From: Spirirestis rafaelensis WJT71-NPBG6
GTDB taxonomy: Bacteria > Cyanobacteriota > Cyanobacteriia > Cyanobacteriales > Nostocaceae
Length of the DNA stretch: 64,000 bases
Assembly (NCBI GenBank): GCA_019359015.1
Contig: JAHHID010000022.1
Coordinates: 26,356-90,355, forward strand
Reading direction: 5' to 3'
A program made the translations under genes and the position numbers. The notes under the pieces were generated by a model. The model worked only from the letters and a program-made list of their open reading frames with translations, did not search any database and had not been told where the DNA came from. Each line of letters opens with the position of its first letter. Position 1 is the stretch's first letter. Below are positions 46,841 through 55,438 of this stretch, in pieces.

Positions 46841-47584
46841 CTATGATAAACCGCCTGTAACATGAATGTTATGTCCAGTAATATAACTTGCTTTATCGCT
46901 GACCAGAAACATCACTACATCTGCTACTTCACCGGGTTCTGCCAGTCGTTGCAGTGGTGAATTCTGCGCTATAAAATCTTGATCTGACTGCGAAATAGTA
47001 TCTTTGAAATTTTCGGTTGTTGTTGGTCCTGGCATGACAGAATTTACTGTAATGCCACGTCCACCTAATTCTCTAGCGAGTGCAAAGGTAAACTGCTCAA
47101 TCGCTGCTTTGCTACCAGCTGTTACTGCTAAATTCGCTTGGGGTTGTACGGTGTATGGAGTTGAAAACGTGACAATCCGTCCCCCATCTGCCATGTGTTT
47201 TGCTGCTTCCTGTAGCGCAAAGAAGTTTCCTTTAGCATTAAAGGCGATCGGATAATCAAATTCTGCTTCTGTCACCTCGGCAATAGGCTTGACAACTCTA
47301 GGCGCACTGCCTGATATTACTAATATGTCTAGCTTACCGAAGCTGTTGAGTGTTTCTTGAAACAAATGGCGGATGTCAGCTAGTTGGGTAAGATCAGTTT
47401 TAATAGCGATCGCTTTTCCACCCATATCTTTGATGCTAGCAACCAGTTCCTCTGCTTTGTCTGCTTTTTGAGCATAGGTAATGACAACAGATGCACCTGA
47501 GAATGCTAAACGTTCAGCTACCGCTCTACCAATACCAATCGATGCACCTATAACAATGGCTACTTTTTGGTTCAACGTTTGCAT
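46841..47584 (-). CDS. SDR-family protein lacking the catalytic tyrosine
   Basis: Protein of 247 aa with an SDR fold: nucleotide loop IGASIGIGRAVAERL (12-26), TDLTQ after strand 3, and a C-terminal SDKASYITGHNIHVTGG. Two standard features are altered. NNAG is replaced by VISGSA (89-94), and the YxxxK active site reads TAGSK, with Thr155 where Tyr is expected and Lys159 kept. The DNA (ACA codon) supports the threonine. The protein may be inactive as a dehydrogenase or use another residue. Co-directional with the ABM gene (64 bp) and downstream of the AraC regulator. Confidence 0.85.
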   Translation of the reverse strand: MQTLNQKVAIVIGASIGIGRAVAERLAFSGASVVITYAQKADKAEELVASIKDMGGKAIAIKTDLTQLADIRHLFQETLNSFGKLDILVISGSAPRVVKPIAEVTEAEFDYPIAFNAKGNFFALQEAAKHMADGGRIVTFSTPYTVQPQANLAVTAGSKAAIEQFTFALARELGGRGITVNSVMPGPTTTENFKDTISQSDQDFIAQNSPLQRLAEPGEVADVVMFLVSDKASYITGHNIHVTGGLS

Positions 47585-47710
47585 CGCAAAGTTCCTTTAA
47601 TTGTCGCCGAAATTTTTCAACAGCCTGAATATACCAGCATCAAGCTTTGATAGTCTTGTCAAATTTTGCGTTCATTGTTCTAAAATTGCGATAAGTCGGG
47701 GATCTTGTTT

Positions 47711-47762
47711 TTCGTAGTAAGACTTTAGTCATTGATTTAAGCGTTAAAACGCTTACTACGAA
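47711..47762. repeat. TTCGTAGTAAG inverted-repeat element (copy 2)
   Basis: Perfect terminal repeats TTCGTAGTAAG (47711-47721) and CTTACTACGAA (47752-47762), with internal AAGCGTTAAAACGCTT. It directly follows a half copy of the AAGTCGGGGATC hairpin seen at 14140-14170. Confidence 0.8.
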
Positions 47763-47770
47763 AACATAAA

Positions 47771-48676
47771 CTACTCAAAGTTATTACGATATTTCCTTGG
47801 TGTTGTCTTTGTTAAGTTCCGAAACAGCTTGGCAAAGTGACTTTGGTTATTACATCCAACTTGAAGCGCGATTTCCACTATTGGTAAGTTGGTTGTTCGT
47901 AACAGATGTTTTGCACGTTCAACCCGACACTGTAGAATGTATTGGTAGGGTGTATATCCTGTTGACTGCTTGAACATCTGTACAAAGTAGTACATACTCA
48001 TCCCGACCACTGCTGCGAGGTCATTAAGTGACACATCTGTACTCAGATTGTCATTAATATACTCAATCGCACGTCTCAATTTATGCGTTGACAAACCACC
48101 TGTATACTGTTGTATTTTTGGCTCTTTGGTGGAATATTTCTTAAGTAGTTGAACTGCTAATGCATTAGCTAAAGACTGATTGTAAAAACGACCACCTGGG
48201 CTTCCGGCGAGAAATTCCGCCTCCAGCGCCAAACCGATATACTGAATTTGTGGATCGAGTACTCCATTACAGTGCATTAATTCTGTCTGGTTCGCATCAT
48301 GTAACTCAAAAGCACATTTTTCAATCACAATTGGTTTGAGAGTAAGTATCAAAATTTCGACATCTTTATCCCACCTCCCTTTAAATCTTACTCCGGAGGG
48401 AGCGAGGCTAATACTACCAGGTATCTTGTGTATCCTGCGTAGTTTACCATTTTCCACGACTTCAAGCGTGTGTGGCTCACTTAGCTGTATGGTGAGTAAA
48501 TGCTCTTGAGGAATGACCTCCGGATATTCAATAGAAGGCATAGACAAACGTTCAGCGTAAATATCATCACATTCCAAATTCGTATTTGCCACAATTAGTG
48601 ATGAATCAGAACTAACTGGTAGTGGCACAAACTTATCATTGACAACATCAAAGACTTTGATTTTGCTGTCAGACAT
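47771..48676 (-). CDS. AraC-family transcriptional regulator
   Basis: Protein of 301 aa. The C-terminal 100 residues form the two AraC helix-turn-helix units. The first is VSLNDLAAVVGMSMYYFVQM, with FKQSTGYTPYQYI after it; the second is IVEIALQVGCNNQSHFAKLF, ending TPRKYRNNF. The N-terminal 190 residues are a ligand-sensing domain with a cupin-like strand pattern. It is upstream of, and co-directional with, the atypical SDR and ABM genes. It probably controls them, since such regulators commonly sit next to detoxification genes. Effector unknown. Confidence 0.9.
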   Translation of the reverse strand: MSDSKIKVFDVVNDKFVPLPVSSDSSLIVANTNLECDDIYAERLSMPSIEYPEVIPQEHLLTIQLSEPHTLEVVENGKLRRIHKIPGSISLAPSGVRFKGRWDKDVEILILTLKPIVIEKCAFELHDANQTELMHCNGVLDPQIQYIGLALEAEFLAGSPGGRFYNQSLANALAVQLLKKYSTKEPKIQQYTGGLSTHKLRRAIEYINDNLSTDVSLNDLAAVVGMSMYYFVQMFKQSTGYTPYQYILQCRVERAKHLLRTTNLPIVEIALQVGCNNQSHFAKLFRNLTKTTPRKYRNNFE

Positions 48677-48838
48677 GCCTTTTACCCTTAAATGACAGGA
48701 TTTTCAAAATCAAATAAATCGCTACAAAAAAAATTTAGTTTTAGCGTTTAATCATAAGTAATGTTAAATAAATCTAGATAAATAATGCTAAGACCATTTC
48801 TTCATGAGAATGATATTAATAGCCCCACCACTACACTT

Positions 48839-48931
48839 TTATAAAAATAGCGATCGCATTCCTCAAAATATAAAATTTAGTTCCACAATCAAATGCGCTG
48901 TAATTTCTGGAAACTCGGATTTAATGTACTT
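48839..48931 (-). pseudogene. Duplicated fragment of the coaX 3-prime end
   Basis: Read on the reverse strand it gives KYIKSEFPEITAHLIVELNF, then IF-stop-GMRSLFL-stop. This parallels the C-terminus of CoaX ([20 protein letters not shown], then [11 protein letters not shown]). The DNA from 48844 to 48931 matches 50670-50757 at about 72 of 88 positions by hand count, without gaps. A TGG codon has become TGA. It is a decayed partial duplicate. Confidence 0.85.
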
Positions 48932-48941
48932 TACCACTAAG

Positions 48942-49790
48942 ATGCCGCAATTGTTTAGTAATAGAGTAGCAATACTGGCTACTATGCATCAAAAAGAGAT
49001 AGTCATTGCACCACTTCTAGAGCAATTGGGAATTAAAGTTATAGTACCGCAAAATTTAAATACAGATGTTTTCGGTACATTCACTAGAGAAATTGAACGT
49101 CCTGGTACGCAGATTGAAGCTGCCAGATTGAAAGCTCAAAAAGCACTTGCTCTAACAGGTGAAACTTTAGCGATCGCTAGCGAAGGTACTTTTTGCCCTC
49201 ATCCTAGTTTGCCTTATATTTCTACTAATAGAGAAATTGTTATTTTTTTAGATAAAGAAAATGAATTAGAAATTATTGGCGAAGAATTTTCTCTCGAAAC
49301 TAACCATAATTTTCAGATCATCCAGAATATCGAAGAAGCGTATAACTTCGCAAAGAAAGTTGGGTTTCCTGAACATGGTTTGATTGTAACTTATGATTCA
49401 CCTAAAAATAGCGGTGAGATATTCAAAGGTATTATTACAGATGAACAACTTGAAGATGCTGTTAATTTTGCCTTAAAAAACTCATCCAATGGAAAGGTGC
49501 ATATAGAAACAGATATGCGGGCAATGTATAACCCCACACGAATGAAGAATATAGAAAAAGCCACTCGTAATTTATTAAAAAAGATAAATACCTTTTGTCC
49601 AAGCTGTGGTACACCCGGTTTTGGAATAACTCAAAGAATTAAAGGATTACCCTGTGCAAGTTGTCATACACCTACTTTGCTAACTCGCGCTCTTAAATAT
49701 CAATGCAAAAAATGTGGTTTTAGTCAAGAAGAATTATTCCCTGATGGCAAATATGCCGATCCGGGACAGTGTATGTATTGTAATCCTTGA
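48942..49790 (+). CDS. DUF6671-type protein with C-terminal zinc ribbons
   Basis: Protein of 282 aa from the ATG at 48942 (MPQLFSNRVAILATMHQKE). The N-terminal part has RVAILATMHQKEIVIAPLLE, GTFTREIERPGT and SEGTFCPHPSLPYISTNRE, all recurring in this uncharacterised family. The last 70 residues contain cysteine pairs CPSCG, CASC, CKKCG and CMYC, consistent with two zinc ribbons. A longer reading from 48804 exists, but its first 40 codons are the antisense of the coaX fragment. Another ATG at 48924 is possible. Function unknown. Confidence 0.82.
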   Translation: MPQLFSNRVAILATMHQKEIVIAPLLEQLGIKVIVPQNLNTDVFGTFTREIERPGTQIEAARLKAQKALALTGETLAIASEGTFCPHPSLPYISTNREIVIFLDKENELEIIGEEFSLETNHNFQIIQNIEEAYNFAKKVGFPEHGLIVTYDSPKNSGEIFKGIITDEQLEDAVNFALKNSSNGKVHIETDMRAMYNPTRMKNIEKATRNLLKKINTFCPSCGTPGFGITQRIKGLPCASCHTPTLLTRALKYQCKKCGFSQEELFPDGKYADPGQCMYCNP

Positions 49791-50106
49791 TGTTTACCAT
49801 TGTTAAATCCCCTATTGAGTTGGAATTAAGCTAATTTCTGTGACTTTCCATCACAGTTAAGCTATCTCTATATTTAATAAAATAAACTTATATTTCCAGC
49901 GTCTTGTTATTTTATAAATTTATCAATATATTTTATTAAAGAAGCAATAAATACCAAACATAGATAGCTAATAACTAACTATTGAATTTATTGGGGTGTT
50001 GTTCGTAGTGAGCGGTTTACCGCTCACAGCAACAGTTTTAAGGGCTGAAACCTTACTAAATTAAGTCCTTTGTTTATTTATACCCATTTATAAGAGGAGA
50101 ACAAAA
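49791..50106. other. Intergenic region with a partial repeat element
   Basis: 316 bp, AT-rich. 50002-50060 holds a half copy of the TTCGTAGTAAG family (GTTCGTAGTGAGCGGTTTAC then CGCTC). AGAGGAG at about 50092 is the ribosome-binding site of the next gene. No gene is seen. Confidence 0.6.
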
Positions 50107-50619
50107 ATGCTAAATCGAAGTCAGATTGTCCGGGGTCTTGAAACCATCCAAGATTTAATAGTGGTTTCTCTGTGTATTGGTTTATTTAGCTTCATGGTTA
50201 TCCAACTGCGAGCAATGTTTTACTCGTTGCTACCTCCTTTAAATTTTAAAGTTTTCACTTCAGATATTCTATTTCTGTTGATTTTAGTCGAGTTATTTCG
50301 ATTGCTAATTATTTACTTACAAGAACAACGAGTATCTATTGGTGTCGCTGTAGAAGTGTCGATTGTTTCGGTGTTGCGAGAAGTAATTGTGCGGGGAGTT
50401 TTAGAAACACACTGGAGCCAGATTTTAGCAGCATGTGTCTTTTTATTAGTGATGGGAGTGCTGCTAGTAGTTCGAGTTTGGCTACCACCAACTTTCAGTG
50501 GAATTGACCCGGAAAAGATATTATCTCAAAGAAATCAGCTAGTTTCAACAGATAAGTCATTTCAACTTAATGAAAATGATTCTCATATTGACACTCAGAG
50601 AGTTACTTCTAAAAGTTGA
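50107..50619 (+). CDS. PsiE-like membrane protein
   Basis: Protein of 170 aa with four predicted transmembrane helices: LIVVSLCIGLFSFMVIQL, ILFLLILVELFRLLIIYL, a weaker segment near VAVEVSIVSVLREVIV, and ILAACVFLLVMGVLLVV. The VELFRLLIIY and VEVSIVSVLREVI segments are typical of the phosphate-starvation-inducible PsiE family. The C-terminus is a short polar tail. Function of the family is unknown beyond its stress association. An AGAGGAG site precedes the ATG. Confidence 0.82.
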   Translation: MLNRSQIVRGLETIQDLIVVSLCIGLFSFMVIQLRAMFYSLLPPLNFKVFTSDILFLLILVELFRLLIIYLQEQRVSIGVAVEVSIVSVLREVIVRGVLETHWSQILAACVFLLVMGVLLVVRVWLPPTFSGIDPEKILSQRNQLVSTDKSFQLNENDSHIDTQRVTSKS

Positions 50620-50661
50620 ACTAAATCATAGATATTGTAAAAACGTTCCTCTAAAACGTTT

Positions 50662-51477
50662 CTACAAAAAAAATAGCGATCGCATTCCCCAAAATATCAA
50701 ATTTGGTTCCACAATTAAACGCGCTGCAATCTCCGGATACTGCGATCGCATATAATTGATCACTAACGTGCGATCGCCTCCTTTAATCACAACCTTACTT
50801 TCAGGAAATTCGCACCACCACGCTTCAACAAAGTCTTTGATTCCAGCTACTAAGGTATAAATTATCCCACTAGCGATCGCATCAGGAGTACTCAAAGCAA
50901 ATCGTGATGGTAGAGAACTAATATTTTGCGTTTCTACAAGTGGTAATTGTCCTGTTTTTTGCGTAAGACTCGCAAACTGCAAACCTAATCCTGGTAAAAT
51001 TGCCCCCCCAACTAAATTTTTGTCACTATCAGCACCTGTAAAAGTCAGCGCTGTTCCCGCATCAATAACTAACACCGGAAAGCCAAAAGTGCTTCCAGCA
51101 CCATATAAACTCAAAGCACGGTCAATTCCCAAGGTGGGATACATTCCTTTTATAGGTACTTCTTCCAAAGTAATAACGCGAACATTATAATAAGTTTGCC
51201 AAATTTCCGTTTGACTAGGAACAACGGAGGAGAGGAGGAGGGGAGGAGGGGGAGAGGGGGGGATAGGGAGAGGGGGGGATGAGGGAGAAATTACAGACAA
51301 GAAATCACCCGAAGCAACTTCGGGTAGTTGTTTTAGGCTTTCTGCACAAAGATGGTCACTATCCCAAGTTTTGGAAATTCTCTCTCCTGCAAATAATGCC
51401 CAATGTAGCCGAGAATTACCAATTTCTAAAGCTAGCCAAAGGTTATCTGTATTTTCTTGATGTTTCTGTGGTTTCAC
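50662..51477 (-). CDS. coaX: Type III pantothenate kinase
   Basis: Protein of 271 aa that phosphorylates pantothenate in the first step of coenzyme A synthesis. The ASKHA motifs are present: phosphate-1 [15 protein letters not shown] (Glu in place of the more usual Asp), [11 protein letters not shown] and [14 protein letters not shown]. The start is a GTG at 51477. Residues 63-86 form a Ser/Pro-rich insertion ([20 protein letters not shown]) encoded by a purine-rich repeat. It lies in a loop between the first strands and is absent from typical CoaX. The last about 30 residues have a decayed duplicate at 48839-48931. Confidence 0.92.
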   Translation of the reverse strand: MKPQKHQENTDNLWLALEIGNSRLHWALFAGERISKTWDSDHLCAESLKQLPEVASGDFLSVISPSSPPLPIPPSPPPPLLLSSVVPSQTEIWQTYYNVRVITLEEVPIKGMYPTLGIDRALSLYGAGSTFGFPVLVIDAGTALTFTGADSDKNLVGGAILPGLGLQFASLTQKTGQLPLVETQNISSLPSRFALSTPDAIASGIIYTLVAGIKDFVEAWWCEFPESKVVIKGGDRTLVINYMRSQYPEIAARLIVEPNLIFWGMRSLFFL

Positions 51478-51584
51478 ACTTTTATTTTTCTTAAGTCAAC
51501 CATAGATTTTTTAAAAAAAATTAACAATTAACTCGTGTCACAATAAAACTAGAGGAAAATACTCATTTGCGTAAGGAGGGGAGT

Positions 51585-53309
51585 ATGGTAGCACTCACCG
51601 AAAGAACTGAAAAGAAACTGACTATGCAGACTGCCGATATTGCTAACCAAACTACAGCAATTCGGTCTTTGGATTGGGATCGCGATCGCTTTGACATTGA
51701 GTTTGGTTTGCAAAACGGTACTACCTACAACTCGTTTCTCATCCGTGGTGAAGAAACGGCTTTAGTTGATACGTCGCATGAAAAGTTTCGTCAGCTGTTC
51801 TTCGATACCCTCACCGGACTGATTAACCCAACTGAAATTAATTATCTAATTATCAGCCACACCGAGCCAGACCATAGTGGCTTAGTTAAAGATTTGTTAC
51901 AAATCGCTCCGGAAATCACCGTTGTCGGTTCTAAGGTAGCAATTCAGTTTTTAGAGGATATGGTACACAGACCGTTTAAGCGACGGATTGTGAAAAATGG
52001 CGATCGCCTAGATTTGGGCAATGGACACGAAATTGAATTTGTGATTGCACCAAATTTACATTGGCCCGATACTATGTTCAGCTTCGACCATAAAACCCAA
52101 ATTCTCTTTACTTGTGATGCTTTTGGTATGCATTATTGCACAGATAGCACCTTTGATGAAGATTTGGCAGCGATTGAAGCAGATTATCAATATTACTACG
52201 ATTGCTTGATGGGACCAAATGCGCGGTCAGTACTTTCTGCCCTCAAGCGCATGGACGAACTGCCAAAAATTGGCACGATCGCCACTGGTCATGGACCGCT
52301 ATTACACCACAACGTTGAAGAATTAACTGGACGTTATCGCAACTGGAGTAAAACTCAAACAAAGGCAGAAACTACTGTAGGAGTATTTTACGTTTCTCAT
52401 TACGGATATAGCGATCGCCTAGCGGAAGCCATGAGAAATGGGATCGGCAAAACCGGCGTTGCTGTAGAAATGGTAGACTTGCGATCGGCAACAGACTTAC
52501 AAGAATTGCGCGAACTTGTCAGCCGTTGTAGTGGAATTGTCTTGGGAATGTCTCCAGCTTCCAGTAATTCTATTATCCAAGCTGCACTCAGCACCGTTTT
52601 AGGATCTGCCAAAGAAAAACAAGCTGTAGGTATATTTGAAACCGGTGGTGGGGATGATGAACCAACTTATCCTCTGCTGAACAAATTCCGCGCTTTGGGT
52701 TTGCATGTATCATTTCCCGTGATTGAAATGAGAGAAGCACCCAACGAAAATAAATACAAGCTGTGTGAAGAAGCGGGAACAGACTTAGGGCAATGGGTGA
52801 CACGCGATCGCAGCATCAAAGCGATGAAATCCCTCGCTGCTGACTTAGACAAAGCTTTAGGAAGAATCTCAGGAGGATTATACATAATTACCGCAAAAAA
52901 AGGCGATGTCAAAAGCGCCATGCTTGCCTCGTGGGTAAGTCAAGCCAGCTTCAAACCATTAGGATTAAGCATTGCAGTAGCCAAAGACAGAGCAATAGAA
53001 TCACTCATGCAAGTAGGCGATCGCTTTGTTTTAAATGTCCTGGAAGAAGGCAATTATCAACCGCTGATGAAGCACTTTTTGAAGCGGTTTGCCCCAGGTG
53101 CGGATCGTTTTGAAGGCATCAAAACTCAGCCGGCTGGTAACGATTCCCCAATTTTAACTGATGCTTTAGCATACATGGAGTGTGAAGTCAATAGTCGGAT
53201 GGAAGTCAACGACCATTGGATAGTTTACTGTACCGTTGATGCCGGTCGCGTCAGTAAGCCAGACTCCTTGACAGCAGTACATCATAGAAAAGTTGGAAAC
53301 CACTACTAA
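51585..53309 (+). CDS. flv3: Flavodiiron protein, Flv3-like
   Basis: Protein of 574 aa of the cyanobacterial flavodiiron class with three domains. The metallo-beta-lactamase-like domain (to about 265) carries a complete diiron site (SHTEPDHSG with His92, Glu94, Asp96, His97; PNLHWPD; CDAFG; TGHGP). A flavodoxin-like domain (about 268-410) starts GVFYVSHYGYSDRLAEAM, and a flavin-reductase domain (about 425-574) starts GRISGGLYIITAK. These proteins reduce O2 to water with electrons from photosystem I. The start at 51585 has an AAGGAGG site. It is followed by an Flv1-like gene; tandem order and canonical ligands fit Flv3, possibly the heterocyst Flv3B type (inference). Confidence 0.88.
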   Translation: MVALTERTEKKLTMQTADIANQTTAIRSLDWDRDRFDIEFGLQNGTTYNSFLIRGEETALVDTSHEKFRQLFFDTLTGLINPTEINYLIISHTEPDHSGLVKDLLQIAPEITVVGSKVAIQFLEDMVHRPFKRRIVKNGDRLDLGNGHEIEFVIAPNLHWPDTMFSFDHKTQILFTCDAFGMHYCTDSTFDEDLAAIEADYQYYYDCLMGPNARSVLSALKRMDELPKIGTIATGHGPLLHHNVEELTGRYRNWSKTQTKAETTVGVFYVSHYGYSDRLAEAMRNGIGKTGVAVEMVDLRSATDLQELRELVSRCSGIVLGMSPASSNSIIQAALSTVLGSAKEKQAVGIFETGGGDDEPTYPLLNKFRALGLHVSFPVIEMREAPNENKYKLCEEAGTDLGQWVTRDRSIKAMKSLAADLDKALGRISGGLYIITAKKGDVKSAMLASWVSQASFKPLGLSIAVAKDRAIESLMQVGDRFVLNVLEEGNYQPLMKHFLKRFAPGADRFEGIKTQPAGNDSPILTDALAYMECEVNSRMEVNDHWIVYCTVDAGRVSKPDSLTAVHHRKVGNHY

Positions 53310-53441
53310 GAAGGGAGTGGGGGAGAGGGGGGATGGGGAGAGGGGGGGATAAAGGCTATAAGGAAAATTCAAAACTTAATACTCTTTCTTCCCTACCTCC
53401 CCACTCCCCCACTCCCCCACTCCCCCACTCCCCACAAAGCG
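53310..53441. repeat. G-rich and C-rich repeats between the flavodiiron genes
   Basis: GGGAGTGGGGGAGAGG-type units (53314-53350) are followed by CCCCACTCCCCCACTCCC units (53398-53432). The two halves are complementary and could form a strong hairpin within the transcript. Confidence 0.8.
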
Positions 53442-55151
53442 ATGCAAACAAATAAACCCCGTGACGTTCAGGTTCTACCCATTGGTACAGATACAACAGT
53501 AATGCGATCGCGCAGTTGGACAAGGCTAAGATTTGAGATTGAGTACGCGCTTGCCAAAGGTACAACTGCCAATTCTTATTTGATTCAAGGTGATAAAACC
53601 GCTTTAATCGATCCTCCGGGAGAAACGTTTACAGAAATTTATCTGCAAGCGTTGCAACAGCGCTTTAATTTAAAAGATATTGATTATGTAATTCTCGGTC
53701 ACATCAATCCCAACCGCGCTGCAACTATCAAAGCTTTATTAGAACTTGCACCGCAGATAACTTTTGTTTGTTCTAATCCAGGGGCAATAAATTTGCGTGG
53801 AGCGCTAGAAAATCAAGATTTGCCAATTCTGGTCAAACGCGGTGAAGAAACTCTTGATTTAGGCAAAGGTCATCACTTAGAATTTATTCCTACTCCCAAC
53901 CCCCGCTACCCCGATCAACTTTGCACCTACGATCCGCAAACGGAAATTCTTTACTCAGATAAGCTATTTGGAGCGCATATCTGCGGCGATCAAGTTTTTG
54001 ATGAAGGCTGGGAGACAATTAACGAAGACAGGCGGTATTATTTCGATTGTCTCATGGCTCCCCATGCGCGTCAAGTCGAAACAGCGCTGGATAAACTTTC
54101 CGACTTGCCCGTGAGATTATATGCTACCGGACACGGACCCTTGGTGCGTTACGGTTTAATTGAATTAACACACGCTTATCGGGAATGGAGTCAGCAGCAA
54201 ACATCTGCGGATACTACAGTCGCGTTGATTTACGCTTCTGCGTATGGAAATACAGCGACTTTGGCTTCTGCGATCGCTCGTGGCATCACCAAAGCCGGTG
54301 TCAGCGTAGAATCAATTAACTGCGAATTTGCTGATCCAGAAGAAATCCGTGCTGCTGTAGAAAAAGCATCAGGCTTTGTCATCGGTTCCCCTACCCTTGG
54401 TGGACACGCACCAACCCCCGTACAAACAGCTTTAGGGATTGTTCTTTCCACCGCGACTAACAACAAACTTGCCGGTGTATTTGGTTCTTATGGCTGGAGT
54501 GGTGAAGCAGTTGATTTAATCGAAAGCAAATTAAAAGACGCTGGTTATCGCTTTGGTTTTGACACCATCCGCGTCAAATTCAAACCCAACGAAGTCACCT
54601 TACAAACTTGCGAAGAAGCGGGAACTGACTTTGCCCAAACCTTAAAAAGAGCCAAAAAAGTTCGGGCACCGCGCACTCAAGCTGCCAGCAACGTTGAACA
54701 AGCAGTTGGTCGAATTATCGGTTCTCTGTGTGTGGTGACAGCAAAGCAAGGTGGTGTATCTAGTGGAATGCTAGCATCTTGGGTATCTCAAGCAAGCTTT
54801 AATCCCCCAGGTTTAACAATTGCTGTAGCCAAAGACCGCGCAATGGAACCGCTAACGCACTCAGGCAACCAATTTGTTGTTAACATTTTGGCTGAAGGCA
54901 AAGAACTGCGAAAGCACTTCATGAAATCCTTCACCCCAGGACAAGACCGATTTGCCGGCATAGAAACTGAAGAAGCCAGCAACGGTTGTCCCATACTTTC
55001 AGGGGCTTTATCATACCTTGAATGCTCCGTGCAAACCCGGATGGAAGCAGGCGATCACTGGTTAGTTTATGCAAGTGTGGATAACGGCAAAGTCCTAAAT
55101 CAAGATGCTGTAACCGCCGTGCATCATCGGAAATCGGGAAGTCATTATTAA
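53442..55151 (+). CDS. flv1: Flavodiiron protein, Flv1-like
   Basis: Protein of 569 aa with the same three domains as its upstream neighbour. The diiron ligands are largely replaced: GHINPNRAA instead of HxExDH, NPRYPD instead of a histidine, with DKLFGAH and TGHGPLV kept. This is typical of the Flv1/Flv2 partners that work as heterodimers with Flv3/Flv4. The flavodoxin domain starts ALIYASAYGNTATLASAI and the reductase domain GRIIGSLCVVTAK. Immediate tandem order after Flv3, with no gene between, suggests co-expression as the Flv1/Flv3 pair rather than the flv4-flv2 operon. Confidence 0.88.
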   Translation: MQTNKPRDVQVLPIGTDTTVMRSRSWTRLRFEIEYALAKGTTANSYLIQGDKTALIDPPGETFTEIYLQALQQRFNLKDIDYVILGHINPNRAATIKALLELAPQITFVCSNPGAINLRGALENQDLPILVKRGEETLDLGKGHHLEFIPTPNPRYPDQLCTYDPQTEILYSDKLFGAHICGDQVFDEGWETINEDRRYYFDCLMAPHARQVETALDKLSDLPVRLYATGHGPLVRYGLIELTHAYREWSQQQTSADTTVALIYASAYGNTATLASAIARGITKAGVSVESINCEFADPEEIRAAVEKASGFVIGSPTLGGHAPTPVQTALGIVLSTATNNKLAGVFGSYGWSGEAVDLIESKLKDAGYRFGFDTIRVKFKPNEVTLQTCEEAGTDFAQTLKRAKKVRAPRTQAASNVEQAVGRIIGSLCVVTAKQGGVSSGMLASWVSQASFNPPGLTIAVAKDRAMEPLTHSGNQFVVNILAEGKELRKHFMKSFTPGQDRFAGIETEEASNGCPILSGALSYLECSVQTRMEAGDHWLVYASVDNGKVLNQDAVTAVHHRKSGSHY

Positions 55152-55161
55152 TACGCCTTTT

Positions 55162-55206
55162 GCAACATATCGCCATCACCCTTCTAGGGTGATGGCGATA
55201 TGTTGC
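55162..55206. terminator. Perfect 20-bp stem hairpin after the flavodiiron operon
   Basis: Left arm 55162-55181 and right arm 55187-55206 are fully complementary with a TTCTA loop, 11 bp past the flv1 stop codon. There is no T-tract, so it may stabilise the mRNA 3-prime end or be a repeat; the ACCCTTCTAGGGT core recurs at 17997-18009 and 55324-55336. Confidence 0.6.
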
Positions 55207-55362
55207 CGGGAGCATCCCAATTTGGCAAAAACCGCCCACAGGCTAGAAGCCTGGGGCTAAATAAACAAAGCCTGCGTTCGCGTAGCGTGTCGTAGACAAG
55301 GCAGGCTTCGTACGTATAGCGATACCCTTCTAGGGTATTGCGGCAAAATTGGAATGCTCCCG
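55207..55362. repeat. 156-bp element with 21-bp inverted ends, containing dispersed repeat copy B
   Basis: Terminal repeats CGGGAGCATCCCAATTTGGC (55207) and its near complement ending ATGCTCCCG (55362). Inside is copy B of the repeat at 17892. Where copy A has AAGCCTGCGTAGGCAGGCTT, copy B is interrupted by TTCGCGTAGCGTGTCGTAGA, a nested insertion. Confidence 0.75.
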
Positions 55363-55438
55363 TATTGCCTTTATCTCAAATAGGATTGCTATATATGAAT
55401 CATGAAAGCAATTCACTGCTATAGGAAGAGGTAGTTCG

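Noticed and set aside
48804..48941. Longer DUF6671 reading from 48804
   Set aside because: Most of the extension is the antisense of a duplicated coaX fragment, so it is not ancestral protein sequence.
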